Origin: Paraburkholderia tropica
GTDB lineage: Bacteria > Pseudomonadota > Gammaproteobacteria > Burkholderiales > Burkholderiaceae
DNA: 64,000 nucleotides
Direction: 5' to 3'
NCBI RefSeq assembly: GCF_914484835.1
Contig: NZ_CAJZAR010000101.1
Location: 263,928 to 327,927 of the forward strand
A program made the translations under genes and the position numbers. Under the pieces are notes generated by a model that was given only the letters and a program-made list of their open reading frames with translations, ran no database searches and was not told where the DNA came from. Of this stretch, positions 16,690-25,293 are shown piece after piece (the first letter of the stretch is position 1; every line of letters starts with the position of its first letter).

Positions 16690-17885
16690 GATTCGCCCTC
16701 CTCACTACGTCGCGCGCGCAGCCACGCGAGCAAACGTTGTCCGTCCTCGCTCTCGAACCAGCGCGCGTGTCCGATCAGATAGCCGTCGTAGGCGGCGCGC
16801 ACGCCCGTTTCGTCGCCGAGAATATCGTCGAAATATTCGACTTCGAGCAGCGCGAATTCCGTGTGCACGATCGGCAGCAGCGCGATCAGCGCCTCGTATT
16901 CGGCGTCGCTCAGCGGCGCGAGCGACGCATAGCCGTCGAGCAACGCGCCGATGTGTTCGTACTGCACCGTGCACGTTGCGGGCGCGGCGAGCCAGTCGAT
17001 GGCATTGCGCTCGATGGCGAGCGCGAGATCGTAGACCGCGCAGGTGCGATCCGCGAGGCCGAAGTCGAGCACTGTGCGCACCTGCGCGCCCGGCGCGGCA
17101 TCGGTCCACAAAAGGTTCGAGGCGTGCCAGTCGCCGTGCGTCCATTGCGAACGCAGCGCGGGCAATAGCGGCACGAGGCGCGCGTGCGCGGGCGCGATGG
17201 CCTCCGCGATATCGGCGCGCCAGTCGTGCTTCGCCAGCGAGCGCGCGAGCCCCGGCTGCGCCTGCACCCAGACGTCGAGCGCGGCTTCGAGATCCGGCGA
17301 ACTCAGCACGCGAAAGCTCGACAACAGCGGCTGCAACGCGCGTGCGGGCGCGTCGTAATCGGCGGCGGCCCGATGCAGGCGCGCGAGCGTGCGGCCAGCC
17401 GACCACGCGTGGCTCGCATGAAAGAACGGCTTCCACGACATCACGCCGCGATACGTATCCATGCCCGGCGCGGCCGCGTGCACTTCCCAGGTCCAGTCGC
17501 CCTGCGCGATGGCGGTGTGGCCTGCGCGATCCACGAGTAAATCCGCGACCGGCACGCCACGGCTGCGCAGATGCGCGATGAAATTATGCTCCTCGGCCAG
17601 TCCGGCGGCGCTGCGCAAACGCGCGTGATGGCGCTTCACGAACCACGCGCGGCCATCGAGCGTATGCGCGAGCACCGCCGAAGAAAACGGCCGCGGGCTA
17701 TGCCACGCGATCTTCGCGAGCGGCGCGAGATCCGCGTAACCGGCGAGCAGGCGCTCGACTTCGTCGCGCGTGATAAGCGGCCAGTCGCGCTCGGTTTTCT
17801 CGCCGTCGACGGTGAATTGCGGCGCGGCTCCGGTCGCGTCCTGATTCGATGCCGGAGCCGAGTTATGCGATGTGTCGTGCTTCAT
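16686..17885 (-). CDS. APH/choline-kinase-fold small-molecule kinase
   Basis: A 399-residue cytosolic phosphotransferase of the aminoglycoside phosphotransferase/ChoK superfamily. The catalytic Brenner motif is THGDWHASNLLW (His-Gly-Asp...Asn), and VLDFGLADRT supplies the metal-binding Asp. The N-lobe has the ATP lysine region FVKRHHARL. Residues 1-30 look disordered. It sits between pnuC and the sulfurtransferase gene in one operon. PnuC carriers work by facilitated diffusion and need a kinase to trap the substrate, and ThiK (thiamine kinase) belongs to this superfamily, so a vitamin kinase role is attractive. SrkA-like protein kinase or drug phosphotransferase remain possible. Confidence 0.85.
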   Translation of the reverse strand: MKHDTSHNSAPASNQDATGAAPQFTVDGEKTERDWPLITRDEVERLLAGYADLAPLAKIAWHSPRPFSSAVLAHTLDGRAWFVKRHHARLRSAAGLAEEHNFIAHLRSRGVPVADLLVDRAGHTAIAQGDWTWEVHAAAPGMDTYRGVMSWKPFFHASHAWSAGRTLARLHRAAADYDAPARALQPLLSSFRVLSSPDLEAALDVWVQAQPGLARSLAKHDWRADIAEAIAPAHARLVPLLPALRSQWTHGDWHASNLLWTDAAPGAQVRTVLDFGLADRTCAVYDLALAIERNAIDWLAAPATCTVQYEHIGALLDGYASLAPLSDAEYEALIALLPIVHTEFALLEVEYFDDILGDETGVRAAYDGYLIGHARWFESEDGQRLLAWLRARRSEEGES

Positions 17886-17918
17886 GATGTCGATAATATC
17901 GATGGCCTTCCCACCGCA

Positions 17919-18545
17919 TCAAACGCGGCTGCCCGGAGCGGCATACTCAGCTTGTGCAGCCTGAGCGGCATCGGCGCGCCGCGCGCGCGACCAGTCGCGC
18001 CAGCCGAGCGCCGCGAGCACCAGAAACAGCGCATACAGCCCCGACGTCAGATACAAGCCCTTGTAGATGAACACGCCCACGTAAATCACATCGACGACGA
18101 TCCACAAGGTCCACGACGCGATATAGCGACGCGCGGTCCAGTACTGCGCGACGAGGCTGAACGCCGTCAGCGAGGCATCGACCCAGGGGAGCGCCGCATC
18201 GGTGAAATGCGCCATCGCCGCGCCGAGCAGCACGCTGCCGATCACTGCCGCGAACAGATCGGGCGCGAGACGCGCGAGACTCACGCCGCCGACCGGCACG
18301 ACGGGCTGAACCGCTTCGCCATCGCCGCCGCGCTGCTGCGCGAGCCAACGATGCCAGCCGTAGAGTTGCAGCACGGCGAACGCGCCTTGCAACAGCGCAT
18401 CGGAATAGAGCCGCGCGTCGAAGAAGATCCAGCCGTACAGCGCCACCGAGGCCAGCCCGATCGGCCAGCACAACATCTTGCGGCGCGCCGTGAGCCAGAT
18501 GGCGAGCGCGCTGACGATAACGCCGATGATTTCGAGTGCGGACAT
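17919..18545 (-). CDS. pnuC: PnuC-family vitamin (nicotinamide riboside or thiamine) transporter
   Basis: A 208-residue inner-membrane facilitator with seven predicted helices. Family features include LTARRKMLCWPIGLASVALYGWIF in the first third, LYGWHRWL, and the C-terminal WIVVDVIYVGVFIYKGLYLT with the conserved W/D/Y substrate-site residues. PnuC homologues carry nicotinamide riboside (PnuC), thiamine (PnuT) or riboflavin (PnuX). ATG 18545 was chosen because it starts a normal PnuC N-terminus (MSALEIIGVI); the longer open frame upstream is unrelated. The neighbours are a TonB receptor, a THI5-like protein and a kinase, so thiamine or a precursor is a reasonable candidate. No TPP riboswitch was found. 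Confidence 0.92.
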   Translation of the reverse strand: MSALEIIGVIVSALAIWLTARRKMLCWPIGLASVALYGWIFFDARLYSDALLQGAFAVLQLYGWHRWLAQQRGGDGEAVQPVVPVGGVSLARLAPDLFAAVIGSVLLGAAMAHFTDAALPWVDASLTAFSLVAQYWTARRYIASWTLWIVVDVIYVGVFIYKGLYLTSGLYALFLVLAALGWRDWSRARRADAAQAAQAEYAAPGSRV

Positions 18546-18588
18546 GATGTGTAAGAGGTTCGTTGTCGGGTAGACGCGGCCGCGTGCC

Positions 18589-19512
18589 TTACTGGCGCGG
18601 ATCGTCGGGCAGGAAAGCGTTGGTGAACGCGTGCGCGCTCTGCGAGGCGTCGCGCAGCACGCCATGCTTGCCAAGCCACTGCGCGTACGGATGCACGAGC
18701 GCATCGCGCTGCACGCCCCACGCGCCGTCGTGCGTCCATGTGGGCGCGATCAGCGGCAGCGAGCGCTTCAGCAGCGCGCGCGGAAAATACGGAATCACGC
18801 GCTCCAGCGAGGGCAACGCACGCTCCGGCTCCTGCGCGACCGCGAGATAACCGCGCCGCGCCGCCGCCAGAAACCCGCGCACGAGTTCGCCGCGCGTCTC
18901 CAGCGTGTCCTCGTGCGCGCCGAGCAGATAGCTATGATAGGCGGGCGCGCCGATTTCATCGACGGGCCAGATGCGGCGCTCGTCGTCGGGCACGCGCGAG
19001 GCGAACAGCGTATCCCACGCCCAGTAGCTGCCGAACGAGGCATCGGCCTCGCCGTCGAGAAAACTCTCGGGCGGCAGTTCGCGCACGCCGCTATCGACGA
19101 TCGTGATCGCATCCGGGTCGCCGCCGTCGTGCGCAACGAGGTGACGCACCATCGCGAGACCGCGCGGCGTCGGGTTCAGCGCGAGACGCCGCCCGGCCAG
19201 ATCGCGCGGCCGTTCGATGCCGGTGGACGCCACGGTCTGGATCGTCTCCAGCGCGCGATGGTTGATCGCCGCGATGCCGACGAGCGGATGGCCCGCCTCG
19301 CGCTGCACGAACAGGCGATTGCTCGGGAACACGCCGAAGTCCACATCGTGACGCGCGAGATGCGCGAGCGCGTCGCCGCGCGCGGGATCGGGCACGACGA
19401 TCTCCAGGTCGAGTCCCGCCTCGGCGAACCAGCCCTCGTCGCGCGCCACGTAGAAGCCCGCCGCGTTCGTCCACGGATGGAAGTATTCGAGCATCAGGGT
19501 CATTCGGGTCAT
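18589..19512 (-). CDS. NMT1/THI5-like binding protein without a signal peptide
   Basis: A 307-residue protein of the NMT1/THI5 (ABC substrate-binding) fold. The usual N-terminal lobe pattern is clear (FHPWTNAAGFYVARDEGWFAE, followed by LARHDVDFGVFPSNRLF). The sequence starts directly with the mature domain (MTRMTLMLEYF): no signal peptide or lipobox is visible, so it may be cytosolic. There are no cysteines, so it lacks the CCCFC motif of yeast Thi5 and is unlikely to make HMP-P that way. It lies between a TonB receptor gene and pnuC in one operon. It may bind a thiamine-type pyrimidine or another vitamin, but the ligand is unknown. Confidence 0.85.
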   Translation of the reverse strand: MTRMTLMLEYFHPWTNAAGFYVARDEGWFAEAGLDLEIVVPDPARGDALAHLARHDVDFGVFPSNRLFVQREAGHPLVGIAAINHRALETIQTVASTGIERPRDLAGRRLALNPTPRGLAMVRHLVAHDGGDPDAITIVDSGVRELPPESFLDGEADASFGSYWAWDTLFASRVPDDERRIWPVDEIGAPAYHSYLLGAHEDTLETRGELVRGFLAAARRGYLAVAQEPERALPSLERVIPYFPRALLKRSLPLIAPTWTHDGAWGVQRDALVHPYAQWLGKHGVLRDASQSAHAFTNAFLPDDPRQ

Positions 19513-19536
19513 GCACAGTCTCCAGAGGCCACGCGA

Positions 19537-21858
19537 TCAGAAGTCATACGTCACGGACAGACGCGCCGTGCGCGGCGCGCCGAGGAACAGATACGCGTCG
19601 CCCTGCTGCTCACCCGCGTCGCGCCAGTAATAGCGGTTGAAGAGATTGTCGACCCACAGGCGCACCACCGTGCGATGGCCCGCGAGCTTCGTCGTATAGC
19701 GCGCGCCCGCGTTGAACACGATCCAGCCCGGCACGCGCGCCGTGCCCTCTTCGTTCGCATTGCGGCTCGAACTGTATTCGAGGCCGCCGAGCAGATCGAA
19801 GCCCGCGATGCCCGGCACCGACCAGTCCGCATTGAGCGCCGCGCGCAAGGCGGGCACGTTGATGACCTGATGCCCTTCATACGCAGGCGTGCCCGAATCG
19901 TAGGCGCGCGCGCGTATCGCCGCGACGCTGGCCGTCACCGAAACACGCTCGGTCACGCGTCCCGCCGCCGAAAGCTCGATGCCGTCGTGACGCTCGGTGC
20001 CGCGCTGCACGAAGGTATAACCGGCTTCGGACGCATCGGGCTGCGCGTACTCGAACGGCTTGCTGATCGAGAACACGGCCGCCGTGAGGCTCAGGCGATT
20101 CGCCCAGTCGTACTTGGCGCCGATCTCGTACTGATGCGACTCGACGGGCGGCAGGAACGTGTAAGCATTGCTCGCGCGCACGGGCGCCTGGTCGCCGAGC
20201 GACAGGTCCTTGCTGTACGACGCATAGAGCGACAGCGGCTCGACCGGCTTGTAGACGAGCGCGATCTGCGGCAGCAGCGCCGACTTGTCGGTGCCGGTCT
20301 CGGGACCGTCCTGGCTCGTCCACGCCTTCTGGCGCAGAAACACCGCACGTCCGCCCGCCAGCACCTGCCAATGCTCGCCGAGGCTCACGCGATCGGTGGC
20401 GAACAGCGAGTACTGCCACGCATCGAGCTGCGGATACGACACGCTCGGCGAATTCGGCGACGGCGTGAAATCGACATCGTCGCCATAGATGTTTTCGCTG
20501 CCCACGTAGTCGTAGACGGCATCGGACAGATGCACCACGCGATGCAGCGCGCTCGTGCCGAACAGCACGTCGTGGCGCAGCGCGCCCGTGGTGAACTTGC
20601 CGTCGATAGCCGCGCGCACTTCGTCGTTGCGGCGGTATTCGCCGGGGCTGCGATAGTCGTAGACGTCGTAATCGCCGTTCGAGCTGAAGAAGTACGGCGA
20701 GGTGCCGCCCGCGCCGCAACTCGACACGTAGTAGCAGCCATACGCGAACGCGACGTTATCGTCGATCATCGTGCGGCTGCGGCCGGCGGCGACATAGGCG
20801 CGCCAGTTGTCGTTGAACGCGTAGTCGAAGCGGCCGTTGATGTTGAGCGCGTCGGTGGTCACGGGCTTGGCCCACGACTGCGCGCCCAGCAGTTTCGACG
20901 ACGAGACCGCCGACGGCACCACGGTGCCGCCGAGCAATTGATAACCCGACGCCGAACGCTGAATCCACTGCTGGAATTCCGCGTTCAATTGCAGGCTCGC
21001 CTGCGGGTCGATGTTCCAGTCCGCCGCGATCGAGCCGAAGGTGCGCCGCCCGTTCGTGCCGTCGATATACGAATGCATGTTCTCTTTCGCGGCATTCACG
21101 CGCAGGCCGAACTGATCGTCGGGACCGAAACGCCGCCCGAGATCGACGGCCGCCGACGTCGAGCCGCGGCTGTCCACGTCCGCCGTCACACTCGCCACGT
21201 TCTCGGGACGCTTGCTCACGTAGTTGACCACGCCGCCCGGCGACATCACGCCGCTGTCGATGCCCGCGAGACCCTTGAGAATCTCCACGCGCTCCTTGTT
21301 TTCCAGCGCCACCTGCTGCTCGCCGGACAGCGTGAGACCGTCGAGCCGGTAGGCGCTCGCCGGATCGAGCGCGAAGCCGCGAATCGAAAAGCCTTCGTAG
21401 TAGCCCACGGGCGCGTAATCGTTGTTGACCGACGCATCGTTGCGCACCACGTCGCTCGTGCGTTTGGCCTGCTGATCGTCGAGTTGCGCGCGCGTGACGA
21501 CCGTGATCGACGCGGGCGTGTCGCGCAGCGGCGCGTTGTCGTAACCGGCGACAGACGCCGTGCGGGCGCGCCACGCATTGCCGCTTGCACCGTTGACCGT
21601 GACGGTCGGCAGCACCGCGCTGCCCGACGATGCGGCCGTGGGCGGCGCGGCTTGTTTATTCTGTTCCGCGTTGTTCGCTTTCTCCGCCTGCTCCGTCTGC
21701 TCCGCCTGATCCGTGGTGGCGGCAAGCCCATGCGCGGCCATCAAGCTCATGCTCAGACCCACGCCCACGCTCACGCTCAAGCGCACTGGCCGCGCGAATC
21801 GACGCGCCACGACGCGCGGTACGGATGCCGCGCGTGATCTCCCCGAATATCGTTTCAT
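19537..21858 (-). CDS. TonB-dependent outer-membrane receptor (siderophore-receptor-like)
   Basis: A 773-residue receptor with a signal peptide (VSVGVGLSMSLMAAHGLAA), an acidic low-complexity stretch, a TonB-box region, a plug domain (ASITVVTRAQLDDQQAKRT ... MSPGGVVNYVSKRP) and a 22-strand barrel ending in the outer-membrane signature LSVTYDF with terminal Phe. The plug resembles FhuA/FpvA-type siderophore receptors. ATG 21858 was chosen because AGGAAA lies 8 bases upstream; a GTG 57 bases earlier is open but less likely. It is the first gene of the operon with THI5-like, PnuC, kinase and sulfurtransferase genes, which argues for a vitamin-type ligand over a siderophore. Confidence 0.93.
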   Translation of the reverse strand: MKRYSGRSRAASVPRVVARRFARPVRLSVSVGVGLSMSLMAAHGLAATTDQAEQTEQAEKANNAEQNKQAAPPTAASSGSAVLPTVTVNGASGNAWRARTASVAGYDNAPLRDTPASITVVTRAQLDDQQAKRTSDVVRNDASVNNDYAPVGYYEGFSIRGFALDPASAYRLDGLTLSGEQQVALENKERVEILKGLAGIDSGVMSPGGVVNYVSKRPENVASVTADVDSRGSTSAAVDLGRRFGPDDQFGLRVNAAKENMHSYIDGTNGRRTFGSIAADWNIDPQASLQLNAEFQQWIQRSASGYQLLGGTVVPSAVSSSKLLGAQSWAKPVTTDALNINGRFDYAFNDNWRAYVAAGRSRTMIDDNVAFAYGCYYVSSCGAGGTSPYFFSSNGDYDVYDYRSPGEYRRNDEVRAAIDGKFTTGALRHDVLFGTSALHRVVHLSDAVYDYVGSENIYGDDVDFTPSPNSPSVSYPQLDAWQYSLFATDRVSLGEHWQVLAGGRAVFLRQKAWTSQDGPETGTDKSALLPQIALVYKPVEPLSLYASYSKDLSLGDQAPVRASNAYTFLPPVESHQYEIGAKYDWANRLSLTAAVFSISKPFEYAQPDASEAGYTFVQRGTERHDGIELSAAGRVTERVSVTASVAAIRARAYDSGTPAYEGHQVINVPALRAALNADWSVPGIAGFDLLGGLEYSSSRNANEEGTARVPGWIVFNAGARYTTKLAGHRTVVRLWVDNLFNRYYWRDAGEQQGDAYLFLGAPRTARLSVTYDF

Positions 21859-21965
21859 GTATTTCCTGCTAATGGTCCCGCCTTTGAACGAATCACGAAA
21901 CGATTGCGTTGACACGCATCGAACCGTATTCGCTTAGGGATGGGCGGAATAACGAAATCACCGTT

Positions 21966-21983
21966 TGCAATATATGAATTGCA
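21966..21983. promoter_or_regulatory. Candidate LysR operator in the TonB receptor/lysR gap
   Basis: TGCAA-N8-TTGCA is an 18-bp inverted repeat about 110 bases upstream of both divergent start codons. It fits the T-N11-A type of dyad recognised by LysR proteins. Confidence 0.4.
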
Positions 21984-22103
21984 TGGCACTCCGACTCAAA
22001 TGTGCCCGCTATACTGCGCGAAACGGCATTCGAACATAGCCGCGCCGCGCGGTCCAATGACTTGTTGTCGTTGTGGTGATAACTGGCGGTGATAAACGCG
22101 GAT

Positions 22104-23000
22104 ATGAACTTCCATTTACTCAAATCTTTCGTCACGCTCGCGAACTCGCTGCACTTCGGCGCTGCCTCGCAAACGCTCAATCTCTCGCAGCCCGCGCTCA
22201 CCAAGCAGATCAAGCGGCTCGAAGACGACCTCGGCGCGCCGCTGTTCCATCGCGACCGTCACGGCACGGCGCTGACCGAACTGGGCCGCTATTTTCTGGG
22301 CGAAGCGCGGCCGCTCGTCGAGCAGGCCGAGCGCGTGTTCTCGCAAGGCAAGCGCGCGGCGCGCGGCGAAGTCGGACGGCTCGCGATCGGCTATAGCTTC
22401 TCGACGGTCGAAACGGTCTCGCGCGTGCTGCCGCGTTTTCGCGCGCGCTTTCCCGATGTCGACGTCACGCTGCACGATCTGTCCTCGGCGGAACAGATGG
22501 AGCGGCTGCTCGAAGGCAGCCTGCAGGCGGGATTCGTGCGTCTGCCCGTGCAGGCCGGGCTCGCGCACCGGCGCATTCTCTCCGACCGGCTCGCGCTCGT
22601 CGTGCCGCGTTCGCTCGCCCACACCATCACGGGCTTCGACGCGGACGCGCTGCGCACGCTGCCCTTCCTGATGCTGCAACGCTCGCGCGCGCCGGGCCTG
22701 CACGATCACATCGTGCGTTTCTGCGCGTCGCGCCGTTTCGAGCCGCGCTCCGTGCAGCACGCGAACGAGTCGCTGACGATTCTTTCGCTGGTCGGCGCTG
22801 GCCTCGGCGTGTCGATCATGCACGAATCGGCCTTGCATTCGCCCGGCGACAAGGTCGTGTGCCTGCCCATTCACGACGCCGACGCGCGCTGGGACGTCGG
22901 CCTCACGTGGCGCGACACGGGCGCCGATTCGATCGTCGAGAATTTCGTGGCCCTGCTGCCCGAAGCCGACGCGAAGGCGTGGATATTACAGGAAAGCTGA
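22104..23000 (+). CDS. LysR-family transcriptional regulator
   Basis: A 298-residue regulator with an N-terminal winged helix (LHFGAASQTLNLSQPALTKQIKRLE) and a C-terminal periplasmic-binding-like effector domain (residues about 92-290). ATG 22104 gives the standard N-terminus NFHLLKSFVTLA; GTG 22089 adds five residues. It is divergent from the TonB receptor operon and lies before transketolase, so it probably controls the receptor operon. The effector is unknown. Confidence 0.92.
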   Translation: MNFHLLKSFVTLANSLHFGAASQTLNLSQPALTKQIKRLEDDLGAPLFHRDRHGTALTELGRYFLGEARPLVEQAERVFSQGKRAARGEVGRLAIGYSFSTVETVSRVLPRFRARFPDVDVTLHDLSSAEQMERLLEGSLQAGFVRLPVQAGLAHRRILSDRLALVVPRSLAHTITGFDADALRTLPFLMLQRSRAPGLHDHIVRFCASRRFEPRSVQHANESLTILSLVGAGLGVSIMHESALHSPGDKVVCLPIHDADARWDVGLTWRDTGADSIVENFVALLPEADAKAWILQES

Positions 23001-23179
23001 GCCCGCCCGGCACGCTTCCATCGCACCGGGGCGCAAAGCGGCGTATCGTCGATGTGGTGCTGGTCCGTTCGACCTTCATCGCTCCGAAAGCCCGCTGTAA
23101 CGGCACGCATCTTGCGGGAATCCGGATTCACCCTCCGCCATCCGCACCCTGCCATCCGCCATCCGAAAGAGGACGCCCC

Positions 23180-25225
23180 ATGACCGACCCGACCGCCAGC
23201 GGCAGCGCGCCCGCGCATGCCATTCCCTCGCCACGGGACCCGCATCTGCGCGCGATGGCGAACTGTATCCGCTTCCTTTCGATGGATGCGGTCCAGAAAG
23301 CGAATAGCGGCCACCCCGGCGCGCCGATGGGTCTGGCCGACGTCGCGACCGTGCTGTTCCGCGATTTTCTGCGTTTCGATGCCGCCGAGCCGCACTGGCT
23401 CGACCGCGACCGCTTCATCCTCTCGAACGGCCACGCGTCGATGCTGCTCTACAGCCTGTTCTATCTGACCGGCTACCAGGACATCACGCTCGACGAGCTG
23501 AAGCACTTCCGCCAGGTCGGCAGCAAGACGGCCGGGCATCCCGAGTATTCGCACGCCGCAGGTATCGAAACGACCACCGGGCCGCTCGGCCAGGGCATCG
23601 CGAATTCGGTCGGCATGGCGCTGGCCGAACGCATCATGAACGCGCATTTCGGCGATGAACTCGTCGATCACCACACCTACGTCTTTCTCGGCGACGGCTG
23701 CCTGATGGAAGGCGTGAGCCAGGAAGCGATTTCGCTGGCCGGGCATCTGAAGCTCGGACGCCTGATCGCGTTCTGGGACAACAACTCGATTTCGATCGAC
23801 GGCGCGACGAGCCTCGCGGTCTCCGACAACGAAATCGAGCGCTTTCACGCCTCGGGCTGGCAGGTCCTCGACATCGACGGCCACGACACCGACGCGATCC
23901 ACGACGCCATCACGACCGCACGCGCGACGCACGACCGCCCGACGCTGATCGCGTGCCGGACGATCATCGGCTTCGGCTTTCCGACCAAGGCGGGCACGCA
24001 GAAGGCGCATAGCGACGCGCCCGGCGAGGACGAAATCGCGGGCGCGCGCAAGATTCTCGACTGGCCTTCGCCGCCGTTCGACATTCCCGCCGATCTGCTG
24101 AGCGCGTGGCGCGAGATCGGCGCGCGCGGACGCGAGGCGCGGCTCGCATGGGCCGAACGCGTCAAGCAGGCGCCGCAGCCATTGCGCGAAGAATTCGCGC
24201 GCCGCAACGAGCACCGTTTGCCGTCCGACTGGAAAGCGGCCATCGCGGCCGCGCGGCAAGCCTTCGTCGAGAAAGGCGACGCGATCGCCACGCGCAAGGC
24301 CAGCGGCGATGTGCTCGATCGTCTCTTCGACGCCATTCCCGAACTGCTCGGCGGCTCCGCCGACCTCACGCCGTCGAACAACACGAAAACGAAGCATCAG
24401 GTCGAGATCAAGCCGGGGCAATACGCGGGCTCGTATGTCCACTACGGCGTGCGCGAGCACGGCATGGCCGCGGCCATGAACGGCATCGCGCTGCACGGCG
24501 GCCTGATTCCCTACGGCGGCACCTTTCTGTGTTTTTCAGACTATTGCCGCCCGGCGATCCGCCTGAGCGCGATGATGCGCATCCGCTCGATCTTCGTGAT
24601 GACGCACGATTCGATCGGTCTCGGCGAGGACGGCCCGACGCATCAGCCGGTCGAGCATCTGGCCGCGCTGCGCGCGATTCCGCAACTGGCCGTCTACCGG
24701 CCCGCCGATCCGGTCGAAACGGCGGAATGCTGGGAGTTGATTCTGGATCAGCCGCGCCGCGCCGCGCTGATTGCGCTGTCACGTCAGCCGGTGCCGTTGC
24801 TGCGCAAGGATGCGAGCGGCGAGAACCGTTCGGCGCGCGGCGCATACGTGTTGCATGAAGCCGAGGGCGGGCCGCGCAAGGTCACGCTGATCGGGACCGG
24901 ATCGGAGTTGCAACTGGCCGTCGCGGCGCGCGATGTATTGCAAGGCGAAGGCGTGCCGACCGCCGTGGTGTCGATGCCCTGCCGTCTGCTGTTCGAGGAA
25001 CAGGATCGCGCGTACAAGCGCGCGGTGCTCGGCGACTCGCCCGCGCGGGTCGCGGTGGAAGCCGCCGTCGAACTGGGCTGGGATCGCTATATCGGACCCG
25101 AGGGCCGCTTCGTCGGCATGCACAGCTTCGGCGAGTCGGGCAAGATCCAGGACGTCTACGCGAAGTTCGACATTACCGCCGATGCCGTCGTGAAAGCGGC
25201 GCGCGAAACGCTGGCGTCGTCGTAA
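23180..25225 (+). CDS. tkt: Transketolase
   Basis: A 681-residue thiamine-diphosphate enzyme that moves two-carbon units in the pentose phosphate pathway and Calvin cycle. The TPP/Mg site is GDGCLMEGVSQEA (GDG...), active-site regions are KANSGHPGAPMGLA and THDSIGLGEDGPTHQPVEH, and the pyrimidine domain includes GVREHGMAAAMNG. The start is ATG 23180 after a strong AAAGAGGA ribosome site. The spacer from lysR is 179 bases, so separate transcription is likely. Most genomes of this group also have a second tkt in a glycolytic cluster. The proximity to a possible thiamine-uptake operon is suggestive only. Confidence 0.96.
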   Translation: MTDPTASGSAPAHAIPSPRDPHLRAMANCIRFLSMDAVQKANSGHPGAPMGLADVATVLFRDFLRFDAAEPHWLDRDRFILSNGHASMLLYSLFYLTGYQDITLDELKHFRQVGSKTAGHPEYSHAAGIETTTGPLGQGIANSVGMALAERIMNAHFGDELVDHHTYVFLGDGCLMEGVSQEAISLAGHLKLGRLIAFWDNNSISIDGATSLAVSDNEIERFHASGWQVLDIDGHDTDAIHDAITTARATHDRPTLIACRTIIGFGFPTKAGTQKAHSDAPGEDEIAGARKILDWPSPPFDIPADLLSAWREIGARGREARLAWAERVKQAPQPLREEFARRNEHRLPSDWKAAIAAARQAFVEKGDAIATRKASGDVLDRLFDAIPELLGGSADLTPSNNTKTKHQVEIKPGQYAGSYVHYGVREHGMAAAMNGIALHGGLIPYGGTFLCFSDYCRPAIRLSAMMRIRSIFVMTHDSIGLGEDGPTHQPVEHLAALRAIPQLAVYRPADPVETAECWELILDQPRRAALIALSRQPVPLLRKDASGENRSARGAYVLHEAEGGPRKVTLIGTGSELQLAVAARDVLQGEGVPTAVVSMPCRLLFEEQDRAYKRAVLGDSPARVAVEAAVELGWDRYIGPEGRFVGMHSFGESGKIQDVYAKFDITADAVVKAARETLASS

Positions 25226-25245
25226 AGCGACCGTTGTAATGAAAA

Positions 25246-25269
25246 GGGGCAGGCGCGCGCGCCTGCCCC
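25246..25269. terminator. Bidirectional hairpin terminator between tkt and the aminotransferase
   Basis: GGGGCAGGC pairs perfectly with GCCTGCCCC around a GC-only loop. It lies between two convergent genes. A4 on the left gives a short U-run for minus-strand transcripts. Confidence 0.7.
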
Positions 25270-25293
25270 TGCAACCTCAGATCAAGCCACCAC

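Noticed and set aside
16669..17581. Arg-rich plus-strand frames across the kinase gene
   Set aside because: They are opposite-strand shadows of the APH-type kinase, with extreme Arg/Ala composition and no motif.
18589..19512. A true Thi5-type HMP-P synthase
   Set aside because: The protein has no cysteine, so the CCCFC motif of yeast Thi5 is missing. Only the fold family is supported.
18631..21837. A 1068-codon open frame on the plus strand
   Set aside because: It is antisense to the clear TonB receptor and THI5-like genes, and its translation is Arg/His/Ala-rich low-quality sequence typical of an opposite-strand shadow in GC-rich DNA.
21859..23179. A thiamine-pyrophosphate riboswitch upstream of the TonB receptor or transketolase
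   Set aside because: I looked on both strands for the conserved CUGAGA and ACCUGAUC-type elements and found neither. The LysR regulator is the better candidate for control.
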